Assembly: GCA_949152475.1 (NCBI GenBank)
Contig: OX424569.1
Span: 21,179,170 to 21,243,169 of the forward strand
Direction of reading: 5' to 3'
DNA from: Terebella lapidaria
Taxonomy: Eukaryota > Annelida > Polychaeta > Terebellida > Terebellidae
Length of the DNA stretch: 64,000 nucleotides
The notes beneath the pieces were generated by a model. It had not been told where the DNA came from, did not search any database, and saw only the letters and a list, made by a program, of their open reading frames with translations. Positions 39,996 through 52,612 of the stretch are shown piece by piece. Made by a program: the position numbers and the translations under genes. The stretch's first letter is position 1. Every line of letters starts with the position of its first letter.

Positions 39996-42900
39996 TGAGT
40001 TATAGTTCAACTCAGACTATTTCACAAAGTTGGTTTCAAGCTAAAATTCAAAGTAAAAGTTGACCAAAACTGCATTTCAAGATGATGGAATTTGTGCAAA
40101 ATCGAACTTTTCACAATGAGTTATTGTTCAACTCAGACTATTTGACAAAGTTGATTTTAAGCTAAAATTCAAGTAAAAATTTACCAAAACTGCATTTCAA
40201 GATGACGGAATTTGTGCAAAATCGAACTTTTCACAAGGAGTTATATTTCAACTCAGACTATTTGACAAAGTTGGTTTCAAGCTAAAATTCAAAATAAAAG
40301 TTGACCAAAACTGCATTTCAAGATGACGGAATTTGTGCAAAATCGAACTTTTCACAATGAGTTATATTTCAACTCAGACTATTTGACAAAGGTGGTTTCA
40401 AGCTGAAATTCAAAGTAAAAGTTGACCAAAACTGCATTTCAAGATGACGGAATTTGTGCAAAATCGAACTTTTCACAATGAGTTATAAGTTCAACTCAGA
40501 CTATTTGACAACGTTGCTTTCAAGCCAAAATTCAAAGTAAAAGTTGACCAAAACTGCATTTCAAGATGATGGAATTTGTACAAAATCGAACTTTTCACAA
40601 TGAGTTATAGTTCAACTCAGACTATTTGACAAAGTTGATTTCAAGCTGAAATTCAAATTAAAAGTTGACCAAAACTGCATTTCAAAATGACGGAATTTGT
40701 GCAAAATCAAAATTTTCACAAGGAGTTATATTTCAACTCATTCTATTTGACAAAGTTGGTTTCAAGCTGAAATTCAAAGTTAAAGTTGACCAAAACTGCA
40801 TTTCAAGATGATGGAATTTGCGGCAAATCGAACTTTTCACAAGGAGTTATATTTCAACTCAGACTATTTGACAAAGTTGATTTCAAGCTGAAATTCAAAG
40901 TAAAAGTTGACCAAAACTGCACTTCAAGATGACGGAGTTTGTGCAAAATCGAACTTTTCACAAGGAGTTATATTTCAACTCAGACTATTCGACAAAGTTG
41001 GTTTCAAGCTAAAATTCAAAGTAAAAGTTGACCAAAACTGAATTTCAAGATGATGGAATTTGTGCAAAATCGAACTTTTCACAATGAGTTATATTTCAAC
41101 TCAGACTATTTGACAAAGTTGGTTTCAAGCTGAAATTCAAAGTAAAAGTTGACCAAAACTGCATTTCAAAATGATGGAATTTGCGCCAAATCGAACTTTT
41201 CACAATGAGTTATATTTCAACTCAGACTATTTGACAAAGTTGGTTTCAAGCTAAAATTCAAAGTAAAAGTTGACTAAAACTGAATTTCAAGATGATGGAA
41301 TTTGCGCCAAATCTAACTTTTCACAAGGAGTTATATTTCAACTCAGACTATTTGACAAAGTTGGTTTCAAGCTAAAATTTAAAATAAAAGTTGACCAAAA
41401 CTGCATTTCAAGATGACGGAATTTGTGCAAAATCGAACTTTTCACAAGAAGTTATACTTCAACTCAGACTATTTGACAAAGTTGGTTTCAAGCTAAAATT
41501 CAAAATAAAAGTTGACCAAAACTGCATTTCAATATGACGGAATTTGTGCAAAATCGAACTTTTCACAATGAGTTATATTTCAACTCAGACTATTTGACAA
41601 AGTTGGTTTCAAGTTGAAATTCAAAGTAAAAGTTGACCAAAACTGCATTTCAAGATGACGGAATTTGTGCAAAATCAAAATTTTCACAAGGAGTTATATT
41701 TCAACTCATTCTATTTGACAAAGTTGGTTTCAAGCTGAAATTCAAAGTAAAAGTTGACCAAAACTGCATTTCAAAATGATGGAATTTGTGCAAAATCGAA
41801 CTTTTCACAATGAGTTATACTTCAACTAAGACTATTTGACAAAGTTGGTTTCAAGCTGAAATTCAAAGTAAAAGTTGACCAAAACTGCATTTCAAGATGA
41901 TTTAATTTGCGCCGAATCGATCTTTTCACAATGATTTGCGCCAAATCGAACTTTTCACAATGAGTTATATTTCAACTCAGACTATTTGACAAAGTTGGTT
42001 TCAAGCTAAAATTCAAAGTAAAGTTGACCAAAACTGCATTTCAAGATTGACGGAATTTGTGCAAAATCGAACTTTTCACAAGGAGTTATATTTCAACTCA
42101 GACTATTTGACAAAGTTGGTTTCAAGCTAAAATTCAAAATAAAAGTTGACTAAAACTGAATTTCAAGATGATGGAATTTGCGCCAAATCTAACTTTTCAC
42201 AAGGAGTTATATTTCAACTCAGACTATTTGACAAAGTTGGTTTCAAGCTAAAATTTAAAATAAAAGTTGACCAAAACTGCATTTCAAGATGACGGAATTT
42301 GTGCAAAATCGAACTTTTCACAAGGAGTTATATTTCAACTCAGACTATTCGACAAAGTTGGTGTGAAGCTGAAATTCAAAGTAAAAGTTGACCAAAGCTG
42401 CATTTCAAGATGATGGAATTTGCGCAAAATCAAACTTTTCACAGGGAGTTTTATTTCAACTCAGACTCTTTGACAAAGTTGGTTTCAAGCTAAATATCAC
42501 AGTAAAAGTTGATTAAAACTGCATTTCAAGATGACGGAATTTGTGCAAAATCGAACTTTTCACAAGGAGTTATATTTCAACTCAGACTATTTGACAAAGT
42601 TGGTTTCAAGCTAAGTTTCAAAGTAAAAGTTGACCAAAACTGCATTTCAAGATGACGGAATTTGTGCAAAATCGAACTTTTCACAAGGAGTTATATTTCA
42701 ACTCAGACTATTTGACAAAGTTGGTTTCAAGCTAAAATTCAAAGTAAAGTTGACCAAAACTGCATTTCAAGATTGACGGAATTTGTGCAAAATCGAACTT
42801 TTCACAATGAGTTATATTTCAACTCAGACTATTTGACAAAGTTGGTTTCAAGTTGAAATCCAAAGTAAAAGTTGACCAAAACTGCATTTCAAGAACAAGG

Positions 42901-43136
42901 AGTTATATTCCAACTCAGACTATTTGAAAAAGTTGATTTCAAGCTGAAATTGAATTTCAAAAATGACCAAAACTACATTTCAAGATGACGGAATTTGTAC
43001 AAAATTGAACTTTTCACAATGAGTTATAGTTCAACTCAGACTATTTGACAAAGTTGGTTTCAAGCTAAAATTCAAAGTAAAAGTTGACCAAAACTGCATT
43101 TCAAGATGACGGAATTTGTGCAAAATCGAACTTTTC

Positions 43137-44980
43137 ACAAGGAGTTATATTTCAACTCAGACTATTTGACAAAGTTGGTTTCAAGCTAAAATGCAAAGTA
43201 AATGTTGACCAAAACTGCATTCCAAGATGACGGAATTTGTGCAAAATTGAACTTTTCACAATGAGTTATAGTTCAACTCAGACTATTTGACAAAGTTGGT
43301 TTCAAGCTAAAATTCAAAGTAAAAGTTGACCAAAACTGCATTTCAAGATGACGGAATTTGTGCAAAATCGAACTTTTCACAAGGAGTTATATTTCAACTC
43401 AGACTATTTGACAAAGTTGGTTTCAAGCTAAAATTCAAAATAAAAGTTGACCAAAAGTGCATTTCAAGATGACGGAATTTGTGCAAAATCGAACTTTTCA
43501 CAATGAGTTATATTTCAACTCAGACTATTTGACAAAGTTGGTTTCAAGCTGAAATTCAAAGTAAAAGTTGACCAAAACTGCATTTCAAGATGATGGAATT
43601 TGCGCAAAATCGAACTTTTCACAAGGAGTTATATTTCAACTCAGACTATTTGACAAAATTGGTTTCAAGCTGAAATTCAAAGTAAAAGTTGACCAAAACT
43701 GCATTTCAAGATGACGGAATTTGTGCAAAATCGACCTTTTCACAATGAGTTATAGTACAACTCAGACTATTTGACAAAGTTGGTTTCAAGCTAAAATGCA
43801 AAGTAAAAGTTGACCAAAACTGCATTTCAAGATGACGGAATTTGTGCAAAATCGAACTTTTCACAATGAGTTATATTTCAACTCAGACTATTTGACAAAG
43901 TTGGTTTCAAGCTGAAATTCAAAGTAAAAGTTGACCAAAACTGCATTTCAAGATGATGGAATTTGCGCCAAATTGAACTTTTCACAATGAGTTATATTTC
44001 AACTCAGGCTATTTGTCAAAGTTGGTTTCAAGCTAAAATTCAAAGTAAATGTTGACCAAAACTGCATTCCAAGATGATGGAATTTGCGCCAAATTGAACT
44101 TTTCACAATGAGTTATATTTCAACTCAGACTATTTGACAAAGTTGGTTTCAAGATAAGTTTCAAAGTAAAAGTTGACCAAAACTGCATTTCGAGATGATG
44201 GAATTTGTGCAAAATCGAACTTTTCACAATGAGTTATACTTCAACTCAGACTATTTGACAAAGTTGGTTTCAAGCTGAAATCCAAAGTAAAAGTTGACCA
44301 AAACTGCATTTCAAGAACAAGGAGTTATATTCTAACTCAGACTATTTGACAAAGTTGATTTCAAGCTGAAATTGAAAGTAAAAGTTGACCAAAACTGCAT
44401 TTCAAGATGACAGAATTTGTGCAAAATCGAACTTTTCACAATGAGTTATAGTTCAACTCAGACTATTTGACAAAGTTGGTTTCAAGCTGAAATTCAAAGT
44501 AAAAGTTGACCAAAACTGCATTTCAAGAACAAGGAGTTATATTCTAACTCAGACTATTCGACAAAGTTGGTGTCAAGCTGAAATTCAAAGTAAAAGTTGA
44601 CCAAAGCTGCATTTCAAGATGATGGAATTTGCGCAAAATCAAACTTTTCACAGGGAGTTTTATTTCAACTCAGACTCTTTGACAAAGTTGGTTTCAAGCT
44701 AAATATCACAGTAAAAGTTGATTAAAACTGCATTTCAAGATGACGGAATTTGTGCAAAATCGAACTTTTCACAAGGAGTTATATTTCAACTCAGACTATT
44801 TGACAAAGTTGGTTTCAAGCTAAGTTTCAAAGTAAAAGTTGACCAAAACTGCATTTCAAGATGATGGAATTTGTGCAAAATCGAACTTTTCACAATGAGT
44901 TATACTTCAAGTCAGACTATTTGACAAAGTTGGTTTCAAGTTGAAATCCAAAGTAAAAGTTGACCAAAACTGCATTTCAA
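43137..44980. repeat. C2 segment duplicated 3,388 bp downstream, left arm
   Basis: Recurs at 46,525-48,368 (44,008/47,396; 44,313/47,701; 44,525/47,913; 44,979/48,367). The offset of 3,388 equals 25 full monomers plus three 91-bp and one 90-bp monomers. It contains ATGCAAAGTAAATG, CAGGCTATTTGTC, CAAGATAAG, TTTCGAGATG and GGGAGTTTTATTTC variants. Confidence 0.87.
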
Positions 44981-45259
44981 GAACAAGAGTTATATTCCAA
45001 CTCAGACTATTTGAAAAAGTTGATTTCAAGCTGAAATTGAAAGTCAAAATTGACCAAAACTGCATTTCAAGATGACGGAATTTGTACAAAATTGAACTTT
45101 TCACAATGAGTTATAGTTCAACTCAGACTATTTGACAAAGTTGGTTTCAAGCTAAAATTCAAAATAAAAGTTGACCAAAACTGCATTTCAAGATGACGGA
45201 ATTTGTGCAAAATCGAACTTTTCACAAGGAGTTATATTTCAACTCAGACTATTTGACAA

Positions 45260-45955
45260 AGTTGGTTTCAAGATGAAATTCACAGTAAAAGTTGACCAAA
45301 ACTGCATTTCAAGATGACGGAATTTGTGCATAATCGAAATTTTCACAATGAGTTATGTTTCAACTCAGACTATTTGACAAAGTTGGTTTCAAGATGAAAT
45401 TCACAGTAAAAGTTGACCAAAACTGCATTTCAAGATGACGGAATTTGTGCATAATCGAAATTTTCACAATGAGTTATGTTTCAACTCAGACTATTTGACA
45501 AAGTTGGTTTCAGGCTAAAATTCAAAGTAAAAGTTGACCAAAACTGCATTCCAAGATGAGGGAATTTGCGCCAAATTGAACTTTTCACAATGAGTTATAT
45601 TTCAACTCAGACTGTTTGACAAAGTTGGTTTCAAGCTGAAATTCAAAATAAAAGTTGACCAAAACTGCATTTCAAGATGACGGAATTTGTGCAAAATCGA
45701 CCTTTTCACAATGAGTTATAGTTCAACTCAGACTATTTGACAAAGTTGGTTTCAAGCTAAAATTCAAAGTAAAAGTTGACCAAAACTGCATTTCAAGGTG
45801 ACGGAATTTGTGCAAAATCGAACTTTTCACAAGGAGTTATATTTCAACTCAAACTATTTGACAAAGTTGGTTTCAAGCTAAAATTCAAAATAAAAGTTGA
45901 CCAAAACTGCATTTCAAGATGACGGAATTTGTGCAAAATCGAACTTTTCACAAGG
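45260..45955. repeat. AGATGAAATTCACAG block shared with D units
   Basis: Two monomers with AGATGAAATTCACAG and GTGCATAATCG start this block (45,271 and 45,392). They are followed by TTTCAGGC, GATGAGGG, GACTGTTTG and ATCGACC variants. The same order returns at 50,593-51,277 (offset 5,322), then 53,342, 54,187, 55,756 and 56,607. Confidence 0.82.
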
Positions 45956-46524
45956 AGTTATATTTCAACTCAGACTATTTGACAAAGTTGGTTTCAAGCT
46001 AAAATGCAAAGTAAATGTTGACCAAAACTGCATTCCAAGATGACGGAATTTGTGCAAAATTGAACTTTTCACAATGAGTTATAGTTCAACTCAGACTATT
46101 TGACAAAGTTGGTTTCAAGCTAAAATTCAAAGTAAAAGTTGACCAAAACTGCATTTCAAGATGACGGAATTTGTGCAAAATCGAACTTTTCACAAGGAGT
46201 TATATTTCAACTCAGACTATTTGACAAAGTTGGTTTCAAGCTAAAATTCAAAATAAAAGTTGACCAAAACTGCATTCCAAGATGATGGAATTTGCGCCAA
46301 ATTGAACTTTTCACAATGAGTTATATTTCAACTCAGACTATTTGACAAAGTTGGTTTCAAGCTAAGTTTCAAAGTAAAAGTTGACCAAAACTGCATTTCG
46401 AGATGATGGAATTTGTGCAAAATCGAACTTTTCACAATGAGTTATACTTCAACTCAGACTATTTGACAAAGTTGGTTTCAAGCTGAAATCCAAAGTAAAA
46501 GTTGACCAAAACTGCATTTCAAGA

Positions 46525-48368
46525 ACAAGGAGTTATATTTCAACTCAGACTATTTGACAAAGTTGGTTTCAAGCTAAAATGCAAAGTAAATGTTGACCAA
46601 AACTGCATTCCAAGATGACGGAATTTGTGCAAAATTGAACTTTTCACAATGAGTTATAGTTCAACTCAGACTATTTGACAAAGTTGGTTTCAAGCTAAAA
46701 TTCAAAGTAAAAGTTGACCAAAACTGCATTTCAAGATGACGGAATTTGTGCAAAATCGAACTTTTCACAAGGAGTTATATTTCAACTCAGACTATTTGAC
46801 AAAGTTGGTTTCAAGCTAAAATTCAAAATAAAAGTTGACCAAAAGTGCATTTCAAGATGACGGAATTTGTGCAAAATCGAACTTTTCACAATGAGTTATA
46901 TTTCAACTCAGACTATTTGACAAAGTTGGTTTCAAGCTGAAATTCAAAGTAAAAGTTGACCAAAACTGCATTTCAAGATGATGGAATTTGCGCAAAATCG
47001 AACTTTTCACAAGGAGTTATATTTCAACTCAGACTATTTGACAAAATTGGTTTCAAGCTGAAATTCAAAGTAAAAGTTGACCAAAACTGCATTTCAAGAT
47101 GACGGAATTTGTGCAAAATCGACCTTTTCACAAGGAGTTATAGTACAACTCAGACTATTTGACAAAGTTGGTTTCAAGCTAAAATGCAAAGTAAAAGTTG
47201 ACCAAAACTGCATTTCAAGATGACGGAATTTGTGCAAAATCGAACTTTTCACAATGAGTTATATTTCAACTCAGACTATTTGACAAAGTTGGTTTCAAGC
47301 TGAAATTCAAAGTAAAAGTTGACCAAAACTGCATTTCAAGATGATGGAATTTGCGCCAAATTGAACTTTTCACAATGAGTTATATTTCAACTCAGGCTAT
47401 TTGTCAAAGTTGGTTTCAAGCTAAAATTCAAAGTAAATGTTGACCAAAACTGCATTCCAAGATGATGGAATTTGCGCCAAATTTAACTTTTCACAATGAG
47501 TTATATTTCAACTCAGACTATTTGACAAAGTTGGTTTCAAGATAAGTTTCAAAGTAAAAGTTGACCAAAACTGCATTTCGAGATGATGGAATTTGTGCAA
47601 AATCGAACTTTTCACAATGAGTTATACTTCAACTCAGACTATTTGACAAAGTTGGTTTCAAGCTGAAATCCAAAGTAAAAGTTGACCAAAACTGCATTTC
47701 AAGAACAAGGAGTTATATTCTAACTCAGACTATTTGACAAAGTTGATTTCAAGCTGAAATTGAAAGTAAAAGTTGACCAAAACTGCATTTCAAGATGACA
47801 GAATTTGTGCAAAATCGAACTTTTCACAATGAGTTATAGTTCAACTCAGACTATTTGACAAAGTTGGTTTCAAGCTGAAATTCAAAGTAAAAGTTGACCA
47901 AAACTGCATTTCAAGAACAAGGAGTTATATTCTAACTCAGACTATTCGACAAAGTTGGTGTCAAGCTGAAATTCAAAGTAAAAGTTGACCAAAGCTGCAT
48001 TTCAAGATGATGGAATTTGCGCAAAATCAAACTTTTCACAGGGAGTTTTATTTCAACTCAGACTCTTTGACAAAGTTGGTTTCAAGCTAAATATCACAGT
48101 AAAAGTTGATCAAAACTGCATTTCAAGATGACGGAATTTGTGCAAAATCGAACTTTTCACAAGGAGTTATATTTCAACTCAGACTATTTGACAAAGTTGG
48201 TTTCAAGCTAAGTTTCAAAGTAAAAGTTGACCAAAACTGCATTTCAAGATGATGGAATTTGTGCAAAATCGAACTTTTCACAATGAGTTATACTTCAAGT
48301 CAGACTATTTGACAAAGTTGGTTTCAAGTTGAAATCCAAAGTAAAAGTTGACCAAAACTGCATTTCAA
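46525..48368. repeat. C2 segment duplicated, right arm
   Basis: Partner of 43,137-44,980. Its left junction lies in a hybrid short monomer at 46,521: the left part is a 91-bp type, and from ACAAGGAG on it follows the monomer that precedes ATGCAAAG in C2. The shared ACAAGGAG motif may be the crossover site. Confidence 0.85.
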
Positions 48369-49818
48369 GAACAAGGAGTTATATTCTAACTCAGACTATT
48401 TGACAAAGTTGATTTCAAGCTGAAATTGAAAGTAAAAGTTGACCAAAACTGCATTTCAAGATGACAGAATTTGTGCAAAATCGAACTTTTCACAATGAGT
48501 TATAGTTCAACTCAGACTATTTGACAAAGTTGGTTTCAAGCTGAAATTCAAAGTAAAAGTTGACCAAAACTGCATTTCAAGAACAAGGAGTTATATTCTA
48601 ACTCAGACTATTCGACAAAGTTGGTGTCAAGCTGAAATTCAAAGTAAAAGTTGACCAAAGCTGCATTTCAAGATGATGGAATTTGCGCAAAATCAAACTT
48701 TTCACAGGGAGTTTTATTTCAACTCAGACTCTTTGACAAAGTTGGTTTCAAGCTAAATATCACAGTAAAAGTTGATCAAAACTGCATTTCAAGATGACGG
48801 AATTTGTGCAAAATCGAACTTTTCACAAGGAGTTATATTTCAACTCAGACTATTTGACAAAGTTGGTTTCAAGCTAAGTTTCAAAGTAAAAGTTGACCAA
48901 AACTGCATTTCAAGATGATGGAATTTGTGCAAAATCGAACTTTTCACAATGAGTTATACTTCAAGTCAGACTATTTGACAAAGTTGGTTTCAAGTTGAAA
49001 TCCAAAGTAAAAGTTGACCAAAACTGCATTTCAAGAACAAGAGTTATATTCCAACTCAGACGATTTGAAAAAGTTGATTTCAAGCTGAAATTGAAAGTCA
49101 AAATTGACCAAAACTGCATTTCAAGATGACGGAATTTGTACAAAATTGAACTTTTCACAATGAGTTATAGTTCAACTCAGACTATTTGACAAAGTTGGTT
49201 TCAAGCTAAAATTCAAAGTAAAAGTTGACCAAAACTGCATTTCAAGATGACAGAATTTGTCCAAAATCGAACTTTTCACAATGAGTTATAGTTCAACTCA
49301 GACTATTTGACAAAGTTGGTTTCAAGCTGAAATTCAAAGTAAAAGTTGACCAAAACTGCATTTCAAGAACAAGGAGTTATATTCTAACTCAGACTATTCG
49401 ACAAAGTTGGTGTCAAGCTGAAATTCAAAGTAAAAGTTGACCAAAGCTGCATTTCAAGATGATGGAATTTGCGCAAAATCAAACTTTTCACAGGGAGTTT
49501 TATTTCAACTCAGACTCTTTGACAAAGTTGGTTTCAAGCTAAATATCACAGTAAAAGTTGATTAAAACTGCATTTCAAGATGACGGAATTTGTGCAAAAT
49601 CGAACTTTTCACAAGGAGTTATATTTCAACTCAGACTATTTGACAAAGTTGGTTTCAAGCTAAGTTTCAAAGTAAAAGTTGACCAAAACTGCATTTCAAG
49701 ATGATGGAATTTGTGCAAAATCGAACTTTTCACAATGAGTTATACTTCAAGTCAGACTATTTGACAAAGTTGGTTTCAAGTTGAAATCCAAAGTAAAAGT
49801 TGACCAAAACTGCATTTC
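47701..49818. repeat. Tandem steps of 666, 666 and 786 bp built on short monomers
   Basis: The short-monomer markers fall at 47,701, 48,367 and 49,033 (666 bp each) and 49,819 (786 bp on); a second series is 47,913, 48,579 and 49,365 (666, 786), and GGGAGTTTTA falls at 48,041, 48,707 and 49,493. The 666-bp step fits four 121-bp plus two 91-bp monomers. The 786-bp step fits five 121-bp plus one 91-bp and one 90-bp monomer. This is a compact higher-order repeat with alternating full and short units. Confidence 0.88.
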
Positions 49819-49859
49819 AAGAACAAGAGTTATATTCCAACTCAGACTATTTGACAAAG

Positions 49860-52612
49860 TTGATTTCAAGCTGAAATTGAAAGTAAAAGTTGACCAAAAC
49901 TGCATTTCAAGATGACAGAATTTGTGCAAAATCGAACTTTTCACAAAGAGTTATAGTTCAACTCAGACTATTTGACAAAGTTGATTTCAAGCTAAAATTC
50001 AAGTAAAAGTTGACCAAAACTGCATTTCAAGATGACGGAATTTGTGCAAAATCGAACTTTTCACAAGGAGTTATATTTCAACTCAGACTATTTGACAAAG
50101 TTGGTTTCAAGCTAAAATTCAAAGTAAAAGTTGACCAAAACTGCATTTCAAGATGACGGAATTTGTGCAAAATCGAACTTTTCACAAGGAGTTATATTTC
50201 AACTCAGACTATTTGACAAAGTTGGTTTCAAGCTAAAATTCAAAATGAAAGTTGACCAAAACTACATTTCAAGATGACGGAATTTGTGCAAAATCGAACT
50301 TTTCACAATGAGTTATAGTTCAACTCAGACTATTTGACAAAGTTGATTTCAAGCTAAAATTCAAGTAAAAGTTGACCAAAACTGCATTTCAAGATGACGG
50401 AATTTGTACAAAATCAAACTTTTCACAATGAGTTATACTTCAACTCAGACTATTTGACAAAGTTGGTTTCAAGCTGAAATTCAAAGTAAAAGTTGACCAA
50501 AACTGCATTTCAAGATGATGGAATTTGTGCAAAATCGAACTTTTCAAAAGGAGTTATATTTCAACTCAGACTATTTGACAAAGTTGGTTTCAAGATGAAA
50601 TTCACAGTAAAAGTTGACCAAAACTGCATTTCAAGATGACGGAATTTGTGCATAATCGAAATTTTCACAATGAGTTATGTTTCAACTCAGACTATTTGAC
50701 AAAGTTGGTTTCAAGATGAAATTCACAGTAAAAGTTGACCAAAACTGCATTTCAAGATGACGGAATTTGTGCATAATCGAAATTTTCACAATGAGTTATG
50801 TTTCAACTCAGACTATTTGACAAAGTTGGTTTCAGGCTAAAATTCAAAGTAAAAGTTGACCAAAACTGCATTCCAAGATGAGGGAATTTGCGCCAAATTG
50901 AACTTTTCACAATGAGTTATATTTCAACTCAGACTGTTTGACAAAGTTGGTTTCAAGCTGAAATTCAAAATAAAAGTTGACCAAAACTGCATTTCAAGAT
51001 GACGGAATTTGTGCAAAATCGACCTTTTCACAATGAGTTATAGTTCAACTCAGACTATTTGACAAAGTTGGTTTCAAGCTAAAATTCAAAGTAAAAGTTG
51101 ACCAAAACTGCATTTCAAGATGACGGAATTTGTGCAAAATCGAACTTTTCACAAGGAGTTATATTTCAACTCAAACTATTTGACAAAGTTGGTTTCAAGC
51201 TAAAATTTAAAATAAAAGTTGACCAAAACTGCATTTCAAGATGACGGAATTTGTGCAAAATCGAACTTTTCACAAAGAGTTATAGTTCAACTCAGACTCT
51301 TTGACAAAGTTGATTTCAAGCTAAAATTCAAGTAAAAGTTGACCAAAACTGCATTTCAAGATGACGGAATTTGTGCAAAATCGAACTTTTCACAAGGAGT
51401 TATATTTCAACTCAAACTATTTGACAAAGTTGGTTTCAAGCTAAAATTCAAAATAAAAGTTGACCAAAACTGCATTTCAAGATGACGGAATTTGTGCAAA
51501 ATCGAACTTTTCACAAAGAGTTATATTTCAGCTCAGACTATTTGACAAAGTTGGTTTCAAGCTAAAATTCAAAATAAAAGTTGACCAAAACTGCATTTCA
51601 AGATGACGGAATTTGTGCAAAATCGAACTTTTCACAATGAGTTATATTTCAACTCAGACTATTTGACAAAGTTGGTTTCAAGCTGAAATTCAAAGTAAAA
51701 GTTGACCAAAACTGCATTTCAAGATGATGGAATTTGCGCAAAATCGAACTTTTCACAATGAGTTATATTTCAACTAAGACTATTTGACAAAATTGGTTTC
51801 AAGCTGAAATTCAAAGTAAAAGTTGACCAAAACTGCATTTCAAGATGACGGAATTTGTGCAAAATCGACCTTTTCACAATGAGTTATAGTACAACTCAGA
51901 CTATTTGACAAAGTTGGTTCCAAGCTAAAATTCAAAGTAAAAGTTGATCAAAACTGCATTTCAAGATGATGGAATTTGTGCAAAATCGAACTTTTCACAA
52001 TGAGTTATAGTTCAACTCAGACTATTTGACAAAGTTGATTTCAAGCTAAAATTCAAGTAAAAGTTGACCAAAACTGCATTTCAAGATGACGGAATTTGTG
52101 CAAAATCGAACTTTTCACAAGGAGTTATATTTCAACTCAGACTATTTGACAAAATTGGTTTCAAGCTGAAATTCAAAGTAAAAGTTGACCAAAACTGCAT
52201 TTCAAGATGATGGAATTTGCGCAAAATCGAACTTTTCACAATGAGTTATGTTTCAACTTAGACTATTTGACAAAGTTGGTTTCAAGCTAAAATGCAAAGT
52301 AAATGTTGACCAAAACTGCATTCCAAGATGATGGAATTTGCGCCAAATTGAACTTTTCACAATGATTTATATTTCAACTCAGACTATTTGACAAAGTTGG
52401 TTTCAAGCTAAGTTTCAAAGTAAAAGTTGACCAAAACTGCATTTCAAGATGATGGAATTTGTGCAAAATCGAACTTTTCACAATGAGTTATACTTCAACT
52501 CAGACTATTTGACAAAGTTGGTTTCAAGCTGAAATCCAAAGTAAAAGTTGACCAAAACTGCATTTCAAGAACAAGGAGTTATATGCTAACTCAGACTATT
52601 TGACAAAGTTGA
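49860..52612. repeat. Higher-order unit D1 (2.75 kb)
   Basis: First of three D copies, with CACAAAGAG at 49,942 and the next copy at 52,691 (2,749 bp: 22 full monomers, one 91-bp, less 4 bp for four AATTCAAGTAAAAG one-base-short monomers at about 49,998, 50,359, 51,339 and 52,059). Contains the AGATGAAATTCACAG pair (50,593), ATCGACC/AGTACAAC monomer (near 51,870), GATTTATATTTC and the short monomer at 52,567. Confidence 0.85.
50121..50241. repeat. Representative 121-bp monomer
   Basis: A typical full-length copy, useful as a reference unit. It has 40 G+C of 121 (33%) or one fewer depending on the CTGAAATT/CTAAAATT variant. CpG occurs at monomer positions 37-38 (GACGG) and 54-55 (ATCGAAC); two more CpGs appear in variants at 46-47 (TGCGC) and 94-95 (TTCGAC). 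The monomer holds three degenerate segments with the order TTSAC...TTTCAA (TTGACC at 11, TTCACA at 61, TTGACA at 93), suggesting an ancestral unit near 40 bp. Short A and T runs recur at about 10-bp spacing in part of the unit. Confidence 0.95.

Larger units (their letters stand above)
37345..45260. repeat. Higher-order unit C2 (about 7.9 kb)
   Basis: Second copy of unit C, adjacent to C1. Compared with C1 it has an extra 725 bp (38,545-39,995), one extra monomer near 41,250 with GACTAAAACTG, and about 122 extra bp near 42,760. Few substitutions are evident; examples are GCGCC to GCGGC near 40,831 and GATCAAAAC/GATTAAAAC near 35,985/44,722. The match ends near 36,520/45,260, where C2 runs into AGATGAAATTCACAG monomers. 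Confidence 0.87.
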
